DNA of 38,259 nt. It comes from Nitrospirales bacterium. GTDB lineage: Bacteria; Nitrospirota; Nitrospiria; Nitrospirales; UBA8639. The stretch is from positions 1 to 38,259 of the forward strand of contig BQIV01000040.1 of NCBI GenBank assembly GCA_021604005.1. Direction: 5' to 3'. The notes beneath the pieces are model-generated. The model saw nothing but the letters and a program-made list of their open reading frames with translations. It was not told the DNA's origin and searched no databases. The position numbers and the translations under genes are program-made. Position 1 is the first letter of the stretch; each line of letters opens with the position of its first letter. Below, one piece after another: positions 1 to 10,600 of the stretch.

Positions 1-3000
1 GTTCCGCATAGGTCACAGTCTCTTCCTCAAAGACCACCGCCACCGCCTCTGGGGTCTGTGCCACCTGTGCCTCAAATAACTCCACCACACTCTGCGCTTC
101 CTCATCCCACTCCTGTTCTGTCGCATTCCAGTCTGTGAGAAGACACTGAGCTTCCTTTTCCGTCAGCAAAGGCAGGGTGGCAACCCCCTGCGCCGGGTCC
201 ACCACCATCGCGTGCAACACGTGGTTGTAGTGTGTTAGGAGCCGTGTCATGGTGTTCGCTTCAAACAGATCCGTATTGTATTCCAAGGTACTCACCAGCC
301 CCTGATCCGTTTCACGCAGCGATAGACTCAAATCAAATTTCGCCGTCGTCTGTTCAACCTCTAAGGTTGTAATCTCTAGGCCTGGAATCTCGAGCTCCAC
401 TTCCGACGCATTCTGCAGGTCAAACATAACTTGAAAAATCGGCGAATGACTCAGCGCTCGTACCGGCTGGAGCGCCTCCACCACCTGCTCAAACGGCACA
501 TCTTGATGGGCATACGCCTCCAGACAGGCGTCGCGGACGCGTGCAAACAACTCCTGTACTGTTGCGGTTCCCCTGACCTCAACTCGAATCGCCAGCGTAT
601 TCACGAAAAACCCGATCAAGCCTTCAATTTCTTCTCGCGTGCGGTTGGCAATGGGTGTTCCCACAATCAGATCAGTCTGCCCCGTATACCGCGCCAGCAC
701 CAGATCAAACCCCGTCAGCAGTGTCATGAACAGCGTCACGCCTTCGCGTAAGCTCAACCTCTTGAGTTGTTCCGATAGCGCGACGGGAATCTCCGCCGTT
801 ACCACCGCACCACGCGAGCTTTGCAGCGTTGGCCGGGGATGATCCGTCGGCAGAGCTAAAACCGGTAAATTTCCGCCCAATCGGTCTTCCCAATATGCCA
901 TCTGCCAGGCCAGCACCTCGCCCGTCAACCACTGCCGTTGCCACTGCGCATAATCCGCATACTGGAGGGAGAGTTCCAGCAACGGTGAAGGTTGTCCTTC
1001 ACAATACGCGGTATATATAGCGGTGAGTTCGCGAACCAATAGATGCGTCGACCACCCATCCGATACACTATGGTGGAGCGTTAGCAGCAAGACATGCTCT
1101 TCCTCACACAACTGGAGCACAGTCACGCGCAGCAACGGGCCTTGCACCAAATCAAACCCTTGCGACGCCTCCGCAATCGCTAATCGCCGTGCTTCAGCTT
1201 CCCGCTCGGCTTCCGGCAAATAACGCAAGTCCTTCATGGCGCATGATAGCGTCTGCACTGGGGCGATCACTTGTCGTGGCCCGTCGTCAATCAGTGGCAG
1301 AGTGGTCCGCAAGACCTCATGGCGCCGAACCAATTCCTGGAAGCTCTGCTCTAAGGCGGTGACATTGAGGGGCCCCGTGAATCGTAAGGCCACGGGAATG
1401 TTGTAAGAAGGATCATCCGGCGCCATTTGCCATAACACCCACAATCGTTCTTGCGCGAACGATAACGGCATGGGGCCTTCACGAGAAATCGAGCGTAAAG
1501 GTAGACCTATCGCCCCTGATGCCTCCTGTTGCGTGGTCTCCACCGCTTTGGCCAACGCCGCCACGGTCGGCACTTCAAAGAGCGTTCGTAATGGCACCTC
1601 CACTCTGCAAATCGTTCGCACGCGTGCCATCACTTGTGTCGCCAACAACGAGTGACCACCCAGGTCGAAGAAGTTGTCATGAATCCCCACCCGCTCTCGC
1701 TTTAAGAGGTCTGCCCAGATCCCTGCAAGTAATTCCTCTGTCGGCGTCCGCGGCGTCACATATTGCTCGATGATTTGGCCCGTATGATCCGGGTCAGGCA
1801 ACGCCTGTCGGTCTACCTTCCCATTTGGGGTGAGAGGTAGTTTGTCGAGCTCCACCCACTGCGTCGGGATCATGTATTCCGGAAGATGTTCCGCTAAAAA
1901 TTCTCGCAACCCAGTAATTGTTTGCTCCTTATCGTTGTGTATGATATAGGCCACGAGTTGTGTCTCTCCTGTATTGCTCGGTCGAGCCAACACCACAGCT
2001 TCCCGCACAGAGCAATGCATTAGAAGCAAAGCTTCAACCTCTCCGAGTTCAATGCGGTAGCCGCGAATCTTCACTTGGTAATCCAACCGTCCCAGGAATT
2101 CGATCGCGCCATCTGGTTGATACCGCGCCAAGTCTCCCGTCCGATACATCCGCTCTCCACCTTGCGGACTAAACGGATTCGGCAGAAACCGCTCAGCGGT
2201 TTGGGCCGGTTGATTGAGATATCCCCAGGACAAACCACGACCACCGATATATAATTCTCCAGTCAAACCTATTGCGACTGGATTCAGATTGGCATCCAGG
2301 ATCAAAGCTTCTGTATTGGTGAGAGGGCGACCGATAGGAACACTCGCTTGCCATTCGTACCCACTATTTAGTTCCTGCTTTAACGGTAACATCACAGAGC
2401 CGATCGTCGTTTCCGTTGGGCCATAGTGATTGACCACCTGACAATCTTTGGCACATGACATGACATCAGTAGCCAAGTCAGGAGAGAGTGCCTCTCCACC
2501 GAAGATAAGATATTTGCGTGGCACAAGCTCATTCTTGTCAGTTGATCGCAGAAGAGCTTGGAGGTGGGAAGGCACAATCTTGAGCACATCGATCTGTTGC
2601 ATAGAAACATACTCGGCAAATAATGCTCCATTCATCGCCATCTCGTATGTGACGATATGAAGTGTTCCTCCAGAAACTAAGGCCGCAAACACCCCGGTAT
2701 TGCCGAGGTCCGCGCTCAGGGTCGACACCGTGGCAAATTTCCACCCTTCACCAATTGAAAAGGCTTCACACACACTTGCTGTATAATTCACGATGTTGCG
2801 GTGAGTTGTGGCCACTCCCTTGGGCATGCCGGTTGAACCAGAGGTAAACATCACATACGCCAGAGAGTCGGGTGGAAGAGAAGAGTCAGGATTTTTTATG
2901 GATTCATGCTCAAGCATGGAGCGGTCACGATCCAAACAAAGGATTGATCCGGAAAAATCTAACTCTTCCGATAACAACGTTTCTTGGGTCACAAGACAAG

Positions 3001-4678
3001 TCGCCCCCGTCTGTATCAGTTGCCCCTGAAGCCGTGCGATTGGTGCTGTGTGATCTAATGGCACATACGCAGCCCCGGCTTTGAGGATCCCCAATAGGCC
3101 CACCACCATCTCCACAGAGCGGTTCATCCATAACCCGACACATGTCAGTGGACCGACACCATGATCATGTAGGCACCACGCAAGTTGATTCGCACGTTGA
3201 TTCAACTCAGCATAGGTCAGAAACTTATCTTGACACACAACCGCAATCTGATTTGGCTGTTGGAGAGCTTGCATTTCAAATAACTCATGTAGGCATAACT
3301 GAGACGAGCTAGACCGCCTCGTCTGATTCCACTCAACGATGATCTTTTGTCTTACATCCTCGCTCAAGATATTTATATGTTCCAAGCGCATATCCGGTTG
3401 CCCGATGACAGACTTCAAAACGGCCTCATACTGATCCGCAAGACACTCGATGACATGGTCAGAAAAATACTGACTGTCGTATGTCCACGTAAGACGGAGT
3501 GTTTGCTCCCTGCGAACACACGACAACTTCAGCTTGAATCGGTCAAAAGTTGAAGAGTGATTCTGTATAGTGAATGACACCCCACCTGCCATGATTGGAT
3601 CGGGATACTGTTCATACTCGAATCCAAACAAATGAGTCTCTATGGCTTGGGTATTCTCATCTTCATCATTCCAGATAAAATACTCGTGCCAGTCAGAGAT
3701 CTCATTAAGGGACGTCTGGATTCGATCGAGCAGGTCACGAAAGCGGCTGTGAGAGGTTAAGCGTTGACGAAACGGTACCCACTTAGCTAAGAGGCCCATT
3801 GCCGACTGCAACTCTTCGTCTGAACGGCCATCGCAGAGCGTGGCTACCACCAATTCATTCTGCCTACCAAGCTTCCACAACAGTACAGACCAACTTGACA
3901 ACAAGATCAGCTCTACCGAAACGGCGAAACGTTCCGCTAACGTTTCTACTGTTGCCACAAAAGTCGATGGGAGTGTGTGCGCATAGACCTCAATCTGTCG
4001 GTCCAACTCTTTGACTTGCATCTGCTCGAAAGGCAAAACGATGCGAGGCATCGTCGTCGCATATTGACGATGCCAATAAGCTCGCCCCGCCCCCAGATCC
4101 TCATCACCCTCAAATATCAAGGCATTCTGCCATTCAGAAAATTGTACATATTGAACGGGATCGGACACAGGTGGTGTCCCGTCGAGACATGCTTGGTAAT
4201 TCGCACGAATAGCGTTGACGACATTCTGGAGCGTCCGACTATCCGCACACAGGGCTGGCAACACAATCACCATCTCATGCTGGTTCTCTGAACATGCCAA
4301 TAGGCACACACGTAAGAGCGGCAAGACCTCCAGGTCGACCACAGACAATCGCAGCTCATCACAAAAATGGTGGATGGCTCGTACTTGATCTGTGTGATCC
4401 TGACTCCGAAGATCCCGGTACTGCCAAGAGAAGCTTTCTTGGTCGTTAATCATCTGAAACGGCATCTTGAGGCCTGATTCACGAGGAAAGGTCGTCCTCA
4501 AGATTTCATGCTGTCTCACAACCGCAGACACAGCTTTTTTCAGCACGCTCACGTCGAGTGGACCTGTGAGTCGCACGGAACACCATGCGGTATAGCCGCG
4601 ACAATTCTGTTGCAGAACCCATAGGTGTTTTTGTTGTGGAGAAAGACGTATCCCTTGCAGGCTCTTTTGCGTCGGCAT
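1..4678 (-). CDS. NRPS3, siderophore synthetase starting with an interface-type C domain and an Asp module (3' end outside window)
   Basis: Reading leftward from the ATG at 4678, the frame stays open for 1559 codons to the window edge, so the C-terminus is missing. Order seen: a condensation-fold domain (about 10-445), adenylation (460-960), carrier protein (980-1045, Ser1010 in GGHSL), a normal condensation domain (1070-1505, HHSVSDG at 1202-1208) and the start of another adenylation domain (from about 1520). The first C-like domain lacks both catalytic histidines: the HHxxxDG position reads PALCADS (141-147). It therefore probably does not condense and resembles the 'interface' domains that partner siderophore beta-hydroxylases. 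Pocket residues D657 L658 T661 K700 I725 G727 H751 I759 G760 K954 nearly equal the known Asp code DLTKVGHIGK. The gene follows the NRPS2 stop by five bases. Termination chemistry (TE or other) is not visible. Confidence 0.95.
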   Translation of the reverse strand, partial: MPTQKSLQGIRLSPQQKHLWVLQQNCRGYTAWCSVRLTGPLDVSVLKKAVSAVVRQHEILRTTFPRESGLKMPFQMINDQESFSWQYRDLRSQDHTDQVRAIHHFCDELRLSVVDLEVLPLLRVCLLACSENQHEMVIVLPALCADSRTLQNVVNAIRANYQACLDGTPPVSDPVQYVQFSEWQNALIFEGDEDLGAGRAYWHRQYATTMPRIVLPFEQMQVKELDRQIEVYAHTLPSTFVATVETLAERFAVSVELILLSSWSVLLWKLGRQNELVVATLCDGRSDEELQSAMGLLAKWVPFRQRLTSHSRFRDLLDRIQTSLNEISDWHEYFIWNDEDENTQAIETHLFGFEYEQYPDPIMAGGVSFTIQNHSSTFDRFKLKLSCVRREQTLRLTWTYDSQYFSDHVIECLADQYEAVLKSVIGQPDMRLEHINILSEDVRQKIIVEWNQTRRSSSSQLCLHELFEMQALQQPNQIAVVCQDKFLTYAELNQRANQLAWCLHDHGVGPLTCVGLWMNRSVEMVVGLLGILKAGAAYVPLDHTAPIARLQGQLIQTGATCLVTQETLLSEELDFSGSILCLDRDRSMLEHESIKNPDSSLPPDSLAYVMFTSGSTGMPKGVATTHRNIVNYTASVCEAFSIGEGWKFATVSTLSADLGNTGVFAALVSGGTLHIVTYEMAMNGALFAEYVSMQQIDVLKIVPSHLQALLRSTDKNELVPRKYLIFGGEALSPDLATDVMSCAKDCQVVNHYGPTETTIGSVMLPLKQELNSGYEWQASVPIGRPLTNTEALILDANLNPVAIGLTGELYIGGRGLSWGYLNQPAQTAERFLPNPFSPQGGERMYRTGDLARYQPDGAIEFLGRLDYQVKIRGYRIELGEVEALLLMHCSVREAVVLARPSNTGETQLVAYIIHNDKEQTITGLREFLAEHLPEYMIPTQWVELDKLPLTPNGKVDRQALPDPDHTGQIIEQYVTPRTPTEELLAGIWADLLKRERVGIHDNFFDLGGHSLLATQVMARVRTICRVEVPLRTLFEVPTVAALAKAVETTQQEASGAIGLPLRSISREGPMPLSFAQERLWVLWQMAPDDPSYNIPVALRFTGPLNVTALEQSFQELVRRHEVLRTTLPLIDDGPRQVIAPVQTLSCAMKDLRYLPEAEREAEARRLAIAEASQGFDLVQGPLLRVTVLQLCEEEHVLLLTLHHSVSDGWSTHLLVRELTAIYTAYCEGQPSPLLELSLQYADYAQWQRQWLTGEVLAWQMAYWEDRLGGNLPVLALPTDHPRPTLQSSRGAVVTAEIPVALSEQLKRLSLREGVTLFMTLLTGFDLVLARYTGQTDLIVGTPIANRTREEIEGLIGFFVNTLAIRVEVRGTATVQELFARVRDACLEAYAHQDVPFEQVVEALQPVRALSHSPIFQVMFDLQNASEVELEIPGLEITTLEVEQTTAKFDLSLSLRETDQGLVSTLEYNTDLFEANTMTRLLTHYNHVLHAMVVDPAQGVATLPLLTEKEAQCLLTDWNATEQEWDEEAQSVVELFEAQVAQTPEAVAVVFEEETVTYAE

Positions 4679-4683
4679 CCTGC

Positions 4684-7600
4684 TCACACCTCCACAGTCT
4701 TCGAATTCTTGTGAGAAATCATTTCACCCATCGCCACCACGATCTTGCGTGACCCCACAAACGGATCACGACCATGTGCGACTAACATATTGTCGACCAT
4801 CAACAAATCTCCTGTCTGCCAGGGGAAACGGACGGCATTGTGCGTATACAGAGCGCAAATTTCTTGTACGACATCATCTTCAAGAGGAGAACCATCTCCG
4901 TAATACACGTTTCGAGGTAATCGATCTTCTCCTACCATTGTCTGCAATGACCCACGAACGTTCGGATCTAAGCACGACACATGATGCAACTGAATTTGGT
5001 TGAAGAAGACTCGTTCGCCCGTCTTGGGGTGAGTAGTGACCGCCGGACAGACTTGTCGGGTTTGCAAGGCATCTTCGTCCAGCCAGGTGCATTCCAGCCC
5101 ATGTTGATGACAGTAGCGCTCAACCTCCGTACGCTCCGTCGTCTGAAAAAAATCTTGCCAACGGACATCAAAGCCTGGGAGAAAATGACGAACATACATG
5201 AGGTGCTTTTCTTCAAACCGCTTCTGGAGTTCAGAAGAAAGGTTCTGATAAACATTCCGACAATCCACAATCGGCGTGGCTCCTCCCTCTTGCGGCGCGA
5301 CCAGACAACAAAACCACTGTTTTAGAGGCCACCGACTCATGTGTGAGCTTTCATTGTGAAACAAAATGGAGTGGTCGGCAGGATAGGGCGTTGATCCATA
5401 CACGTTCTCTCCCTTTACCTCACGGGGCAAGTCCCCATATTGGCCGAATAAATCAGGACACATCGCCTGAGCCACACATTCAAACTGTTCGACGGTATTG
5501 ACGGAAAATCCTCGAAAGAGTATGGCCCCCTGTGTTTGCACATCGGTTTCGATGTCATCTTTGTGAGTTTGAACCCATTCAACAAGGTCGACATCCGGCA
5601 CAGCAGGTTGGATCACCAATGGCAGGCTCGATCCCGGACTCAGCGGCACCTTCGAAACCAATGATTGTGAGGTTACCTGCATAACTTGTGGTTTCCGATT
5701 CTTGAATTTCTTAAAACCCGTTTTTCTCTGTGGTGGTTGTTTTATGCTGGACATCGCTTGCCCCCTCGCTTGAAACATTTCTAAGGCATCCAATCGGGCC
5801 GTAGGCTGCGCCACAATACTTTCAAGTAATGTCGAATACTGAATCCCCATACGCTTAATTGTCTGCGCATCAAAAAGGTCTGTGGAGTAGTTCCAGGACA
5901 TGAACAGTTCATTCTCTTGTTCACTCACAAAAAGGGCCATATCAAAACGGGAAGGTTTGTCGTCCATTGTAAATTCTTGTAATTGAAGACCAGGCAACGT
6001 GAAGGAATACTCAGGCGTATTCTGTAACACGAGCAACACTTGGACCACGGGGTTGTAAGCCAATGTTCGAGGAATCCGTAACGCTTCAACGATTTTTTCA
6101 AAAGGTAGTTCTTGGTGCGCATAGGCACCCAACGTTATCTCGCGCACTCGAGCGAGGAGTTCCTCAAATGTCGGGTTTCCGCTCAAGTCTGTTCGCAATG
6201 CCAAAAGATTGACAAAGAAACCAATGAGCCCTTCAAGTTCACGGTGCGATCGATTCGCCACATCCGTCCCCACTACGATATCTTCACGATCACTATATCG
6301 TGCTAACAAAATCTTGAACGCAGCCAGTAACGTCATAAATAACGTTGCACCAGATTTCCGGCTTAACTTCTTTAACTTTTCTACCACCGAACTTTTTATC
6401 ACGAATGAATATGATGCCCCTTGAAAACTCTGTATCGACGGCCGTGGGTTCGACGATAGCAAGTCCAGCACCTCTGGAGCCCCACGCAGTTGTTGTCGCC
6501 AGTACCCTACCTGATCGTCCAATACCTGCCCTTGAAGCCAATTCCGCTGCCATTGCGCATAATCAGCATATTGAATCGGCAGAGCCGGTAACGGTGATTG
6601 TTGTCCGGAACAAGCTGCTTCATACAACATCTGAATTTCACGGACCCAAATGGCATCCGACCACCCATCCGAAACAATATGATGCATCGTCACGCACATG
6701 ACATACTGCTGATCCTTCATCCGGAACAATTTGATGCGTACTAGCGGGTAATCAGACAAATCAAAAGCTTGCTTTCCTTCTTCCATCACCAAACGGGCTA
6801 TCTCGTTTTCTCGCTGACCGTCCTCGATTCCGCTCAAATCTTCCACAGCCAATGTGAACTCACGATGAGACCGGATAGTTTGCACAGGTTCCTCTCCGAC
6901 CATCTCAAACGTCGTTCGTAAAACCTCGTGTCGCTGAAGGACTTCGTTCAAACTCCACTGCAACGCTGCTGCATTTAAGTTTCCTAACAACCTCAGGGCA
7001 ATAAGGTTGTTATACGCTGTGCTCTTAGGATTTAACTGAGCAAGGACCCACAACCGTTCTTGTGCAAACGATAACAGCATGGGGCCTTCGCGGGGGATTG
7101 AAATTAACGGCGGACGCTCTAACTTCGATTGCTCATATAGCGCTGTCTCAACGGCCTGGGCCAACGCCGCCACCGTCGGGGCTTCAAAAAGCCAACGTAA
7201 CGGCAATTCCACTCCACAAACCATTCGTACTTGGACCATTATTCGTGTCGCCAGGAGCGAATGCCCACCCAATTCAAAAAAGTTATCGTGGATGCCAACC
7301 TGTTCCACGCCCAACACCTCCGCCCAAATGTCTACGAGTGACCTCTCAGTCGTCGTTCGTGGTGGGACATACTCACCGATCACCTGTTCCGTTCTCTCTG
7401 GATCCGGTAATGCATGACGATCCACCTTGCCATTCGACGTCAACGGCCATTGCTCTAACTCCACCCACTGCTTGGGAACCATGTACTCTGGCAGCCGCGT
7501 GGCCAACGCCTCTTTCACCGCATGCAAATCGAAGGAACCATTCACCGCCGGCACGATATAGCCAACCAACTCTTTCCCTCCCGTGTGCCCTTCGCGAGCC

Positions 7601-10600
7601 ATCACCACCGCGTCGTGTATCCCCTCTTGCTGTCTGATCTGCGCTTCAATCTCCCCCAGTTCGATCCGATACCCGCGGAGCTTCACTTGATGATCTAGCC
7701 GGCCTAGAAACTCAATCGCTCCATCAGCCCGATAGAGCACCGAGTCTCCCGTCCGATACAATCGCTCGCCTCCCTTCGGACTGAACGGATTCGGCACAAA
7801 ACGCTCGGCTGTCAGCTCGGGACGGTGCCAATACCCACGCGCCAGCCCCTCGCCCCCGATGTACAACTCTCCCGACACTCCGATCGGCACTGGCTGAAAT
7901 GAGGCATCCAGCACATACGTCTGCGTATTCGCAATTGATCGACCAATGGAAATTACCTCGCCGTTACCCGTTACACGAGTCATCGTCGACCATACCGTCG
8001 TCTCCGTCGGGCCATACAGGTTCCACACCACGTCGCTCCGTCTGAGCAAGTCTGCAGCCAATTCGGCCGTGAGCGCTTCGCCTCCACATAAGACGTGTAA
8101 GCCTGAACCACCCTGCCACCCCACGTCCACCAGCATCCGCCACGTGGCCGGCGTCGCCTGCATCATCGTGATCCCGCCCTCTTCTACCCTGTCGCGCAAT
8201 CGCAGCCCATCATGCGTTGTCGCGGTATCCGCGAGGCTCACCCGCGCACCCACCACCAATGGCAATAGCAGTTCAAGGAGAGAAATATCGAATGAGAGTG
8301 AGGTCACCGCCAATACGCAATCAGTTTCGCTTGCTTGCAACTGCTCCTGCATGGCGGCTAAAAAATTGAGAGCATTATGATGTGAAATCATGACCCCTTT
8401 GGGCTGCCCGGTTGACCCTGAGGTATAGATCACATAGGCCGTGTACCCGGCATGGCGTTCAAGCCCGAGAGGCTGACTCATGTGCTTTCCAGCCCCATCA
8501 GTCACACGCACGCCATTTTGGTCGAGATACACCATTTGAACGTCAGCTTGAGGCAAGACTTGACCTGGCGACGGCTGTGTCAGAACAACAGCTGGTTGGG
8601 CATCTTCGAGGATGAAAGCCAGCCGCGCTTGCGGGTAGGCAGGGTCCAGCGGCACATAGGCTCCTCCGGCTTTCCAGATTCCCAAGAGCCCCACCACCAT
8701 CTCGACGGAGCGCTCGAGACATAGGCCGACGAACACCTCTGGACCGACACCCAAATTCTGAAGTTGGTGCGCCAGTCGATCAGCTCGGGCATTGAGTTCC
8801 GCATACGTCACACTTTCATGTTCACAGACCACGGCCACCGCCTCTGGGGTCTGTGCCACCTGTGCCTCAAATAACTCCACGACGCTCTGCGCCCTCTCGT
8901 CCCACTGCCGTGTAGTGGCGTTCCAGTCCGTAAGAAGACACTGGGCTTCCTTTTTTGTCAGCATGCACACATCACCCAAACATTGGGTTGGTTCACGAAC
9001 GATTGTTTCTAATAACATCCGATAATGTTGGAGAATTTGTGTTATGGTCCTGTCACTAAAACGTCCTCGGGCATAGGACACAGTTACCTGCAAAGGAGGG
9101 CCTGGATTTACATCAACCGTCAGCGGATAATGCGTTTGACTATTGATCGTGACATCACTGAGCGTTAAGGTCTGCTGCACCCCCTCAAACCCATGTTCCA
9201 TAGGATAATTTTCGAAGAGCAGCAAACTCTCGAATAGTGGTTGTCCGTTCTTTACGTCACTCCACCGTTGAATGTGGGACAGCGGGGCATATTCGTACTC
9301 GCGAATATCAATATTTTTCGTAAACAAGATCTGAAGCCATTCCAATACTGAAAGCGCAGGATCCAATTGAACACGAAGTGGAAGAGTATTGAGAAATAGC
9401 CCAATCATGGACTCCACATTCGGCAATTCCGGTGGACGCCCGGACACCGTAATCCCAAACACCACATCATCGTCTCCACTATACCTGCTTAACAGCAGCG
9501 TCCACGCGCCTTGTATCACGGTATTGAGAGTAATCTGAGCTTGATTGACCAATGTTGACAGGCTTGATGCCAGGTCTTCAGAAAGACGTAAGGATTGCTC
9601 CCCATAGTCCGCAGAAGCTTCCTGCTGAGCTATACTCTCGCCGGTGACAAAACCCAAGGGCGTCGGGGCGAGAAATCCCTGAAGGTCTGATCGCCAATAG
9701 CGCTTTGCCGCAGCCAAATCTTGCGCCTTCTGCCAAGCAATATAGTCGCAGTAGGCCGGACCTGGGGCACAAACAGGTCGTTCCCCCTGTTGAAGTGCCG
9801 CATATCGAGAGAAGAATTCCTCCAAAATCAGCGACACGCACCATCCGTCCAGCAGAATATGATGATGGGTCCACACAAAGCGATAGCTGACATCGGATGC
9901 CCGAAAAAGAGCGAGGCGAATCAAGGGAGCGCGGGAAAAGTCGAAGCCACATTGACGATCAGTAGCCAGGTAGTCGGCAAGCTGAGCCTGCTGCGTATCC
10001 TCTGAATGCGTGCGCCAATCTTCGCAAGCGACCGAAAGAGAAACCTGTGTATGAACAATCTGAATCGGATCTTGAAGGCCCTCCCACATAAACGAGGTTC
10101 GGAGAGCCGGATGCCGATGAAGTGTGTCTTGCATGGCTTGTTGAAACAGCTCAACATCGACATTGCCTTTTAAGGTGCAACAGAGCTGTTCGAAGTAGAC
10201 CCCGGTCTGCGGAGTATAGAGGCTATGAAACAACAGGCCTTGTTGTAATGGTGAAAGGACATAGATATCTTCGACATCGTGTTGTCCGGATAAGAGACGA
10301 TCGATCGTGGGTTGATCCAATCCACTGAGAGGAAAATCCGATGGCGTGAAGCCTCCTGCTCCACACTCGAGACAATGCCGGATCAAGGCAGCGAGATGTT
10401 GCTGGAACTGCTGGCCTAATTGTTCGATCGTCGCTCGCTCGTACCGACAACGGCTCGCGGTCCACGAGACATGCAACCGACCTCCTAAAACATCACAATT
10501 TACGTCCAAATCATAGGGCAGTGCAGATTGCGGATCGCGATCCACCCCGGCAGCATCGATCGACGGGACGAATGGAGAATGGTCCGGCAACACGTGATCC

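Noticed and set aside
7062-7637. 191-codon plus-strand ORF opposite NRPS2
   Set aside because: Antisense shadow of the A-PCP-C coding sequence; proline- and serine-rich text typical of the reverse frame of a GC-rich gene.
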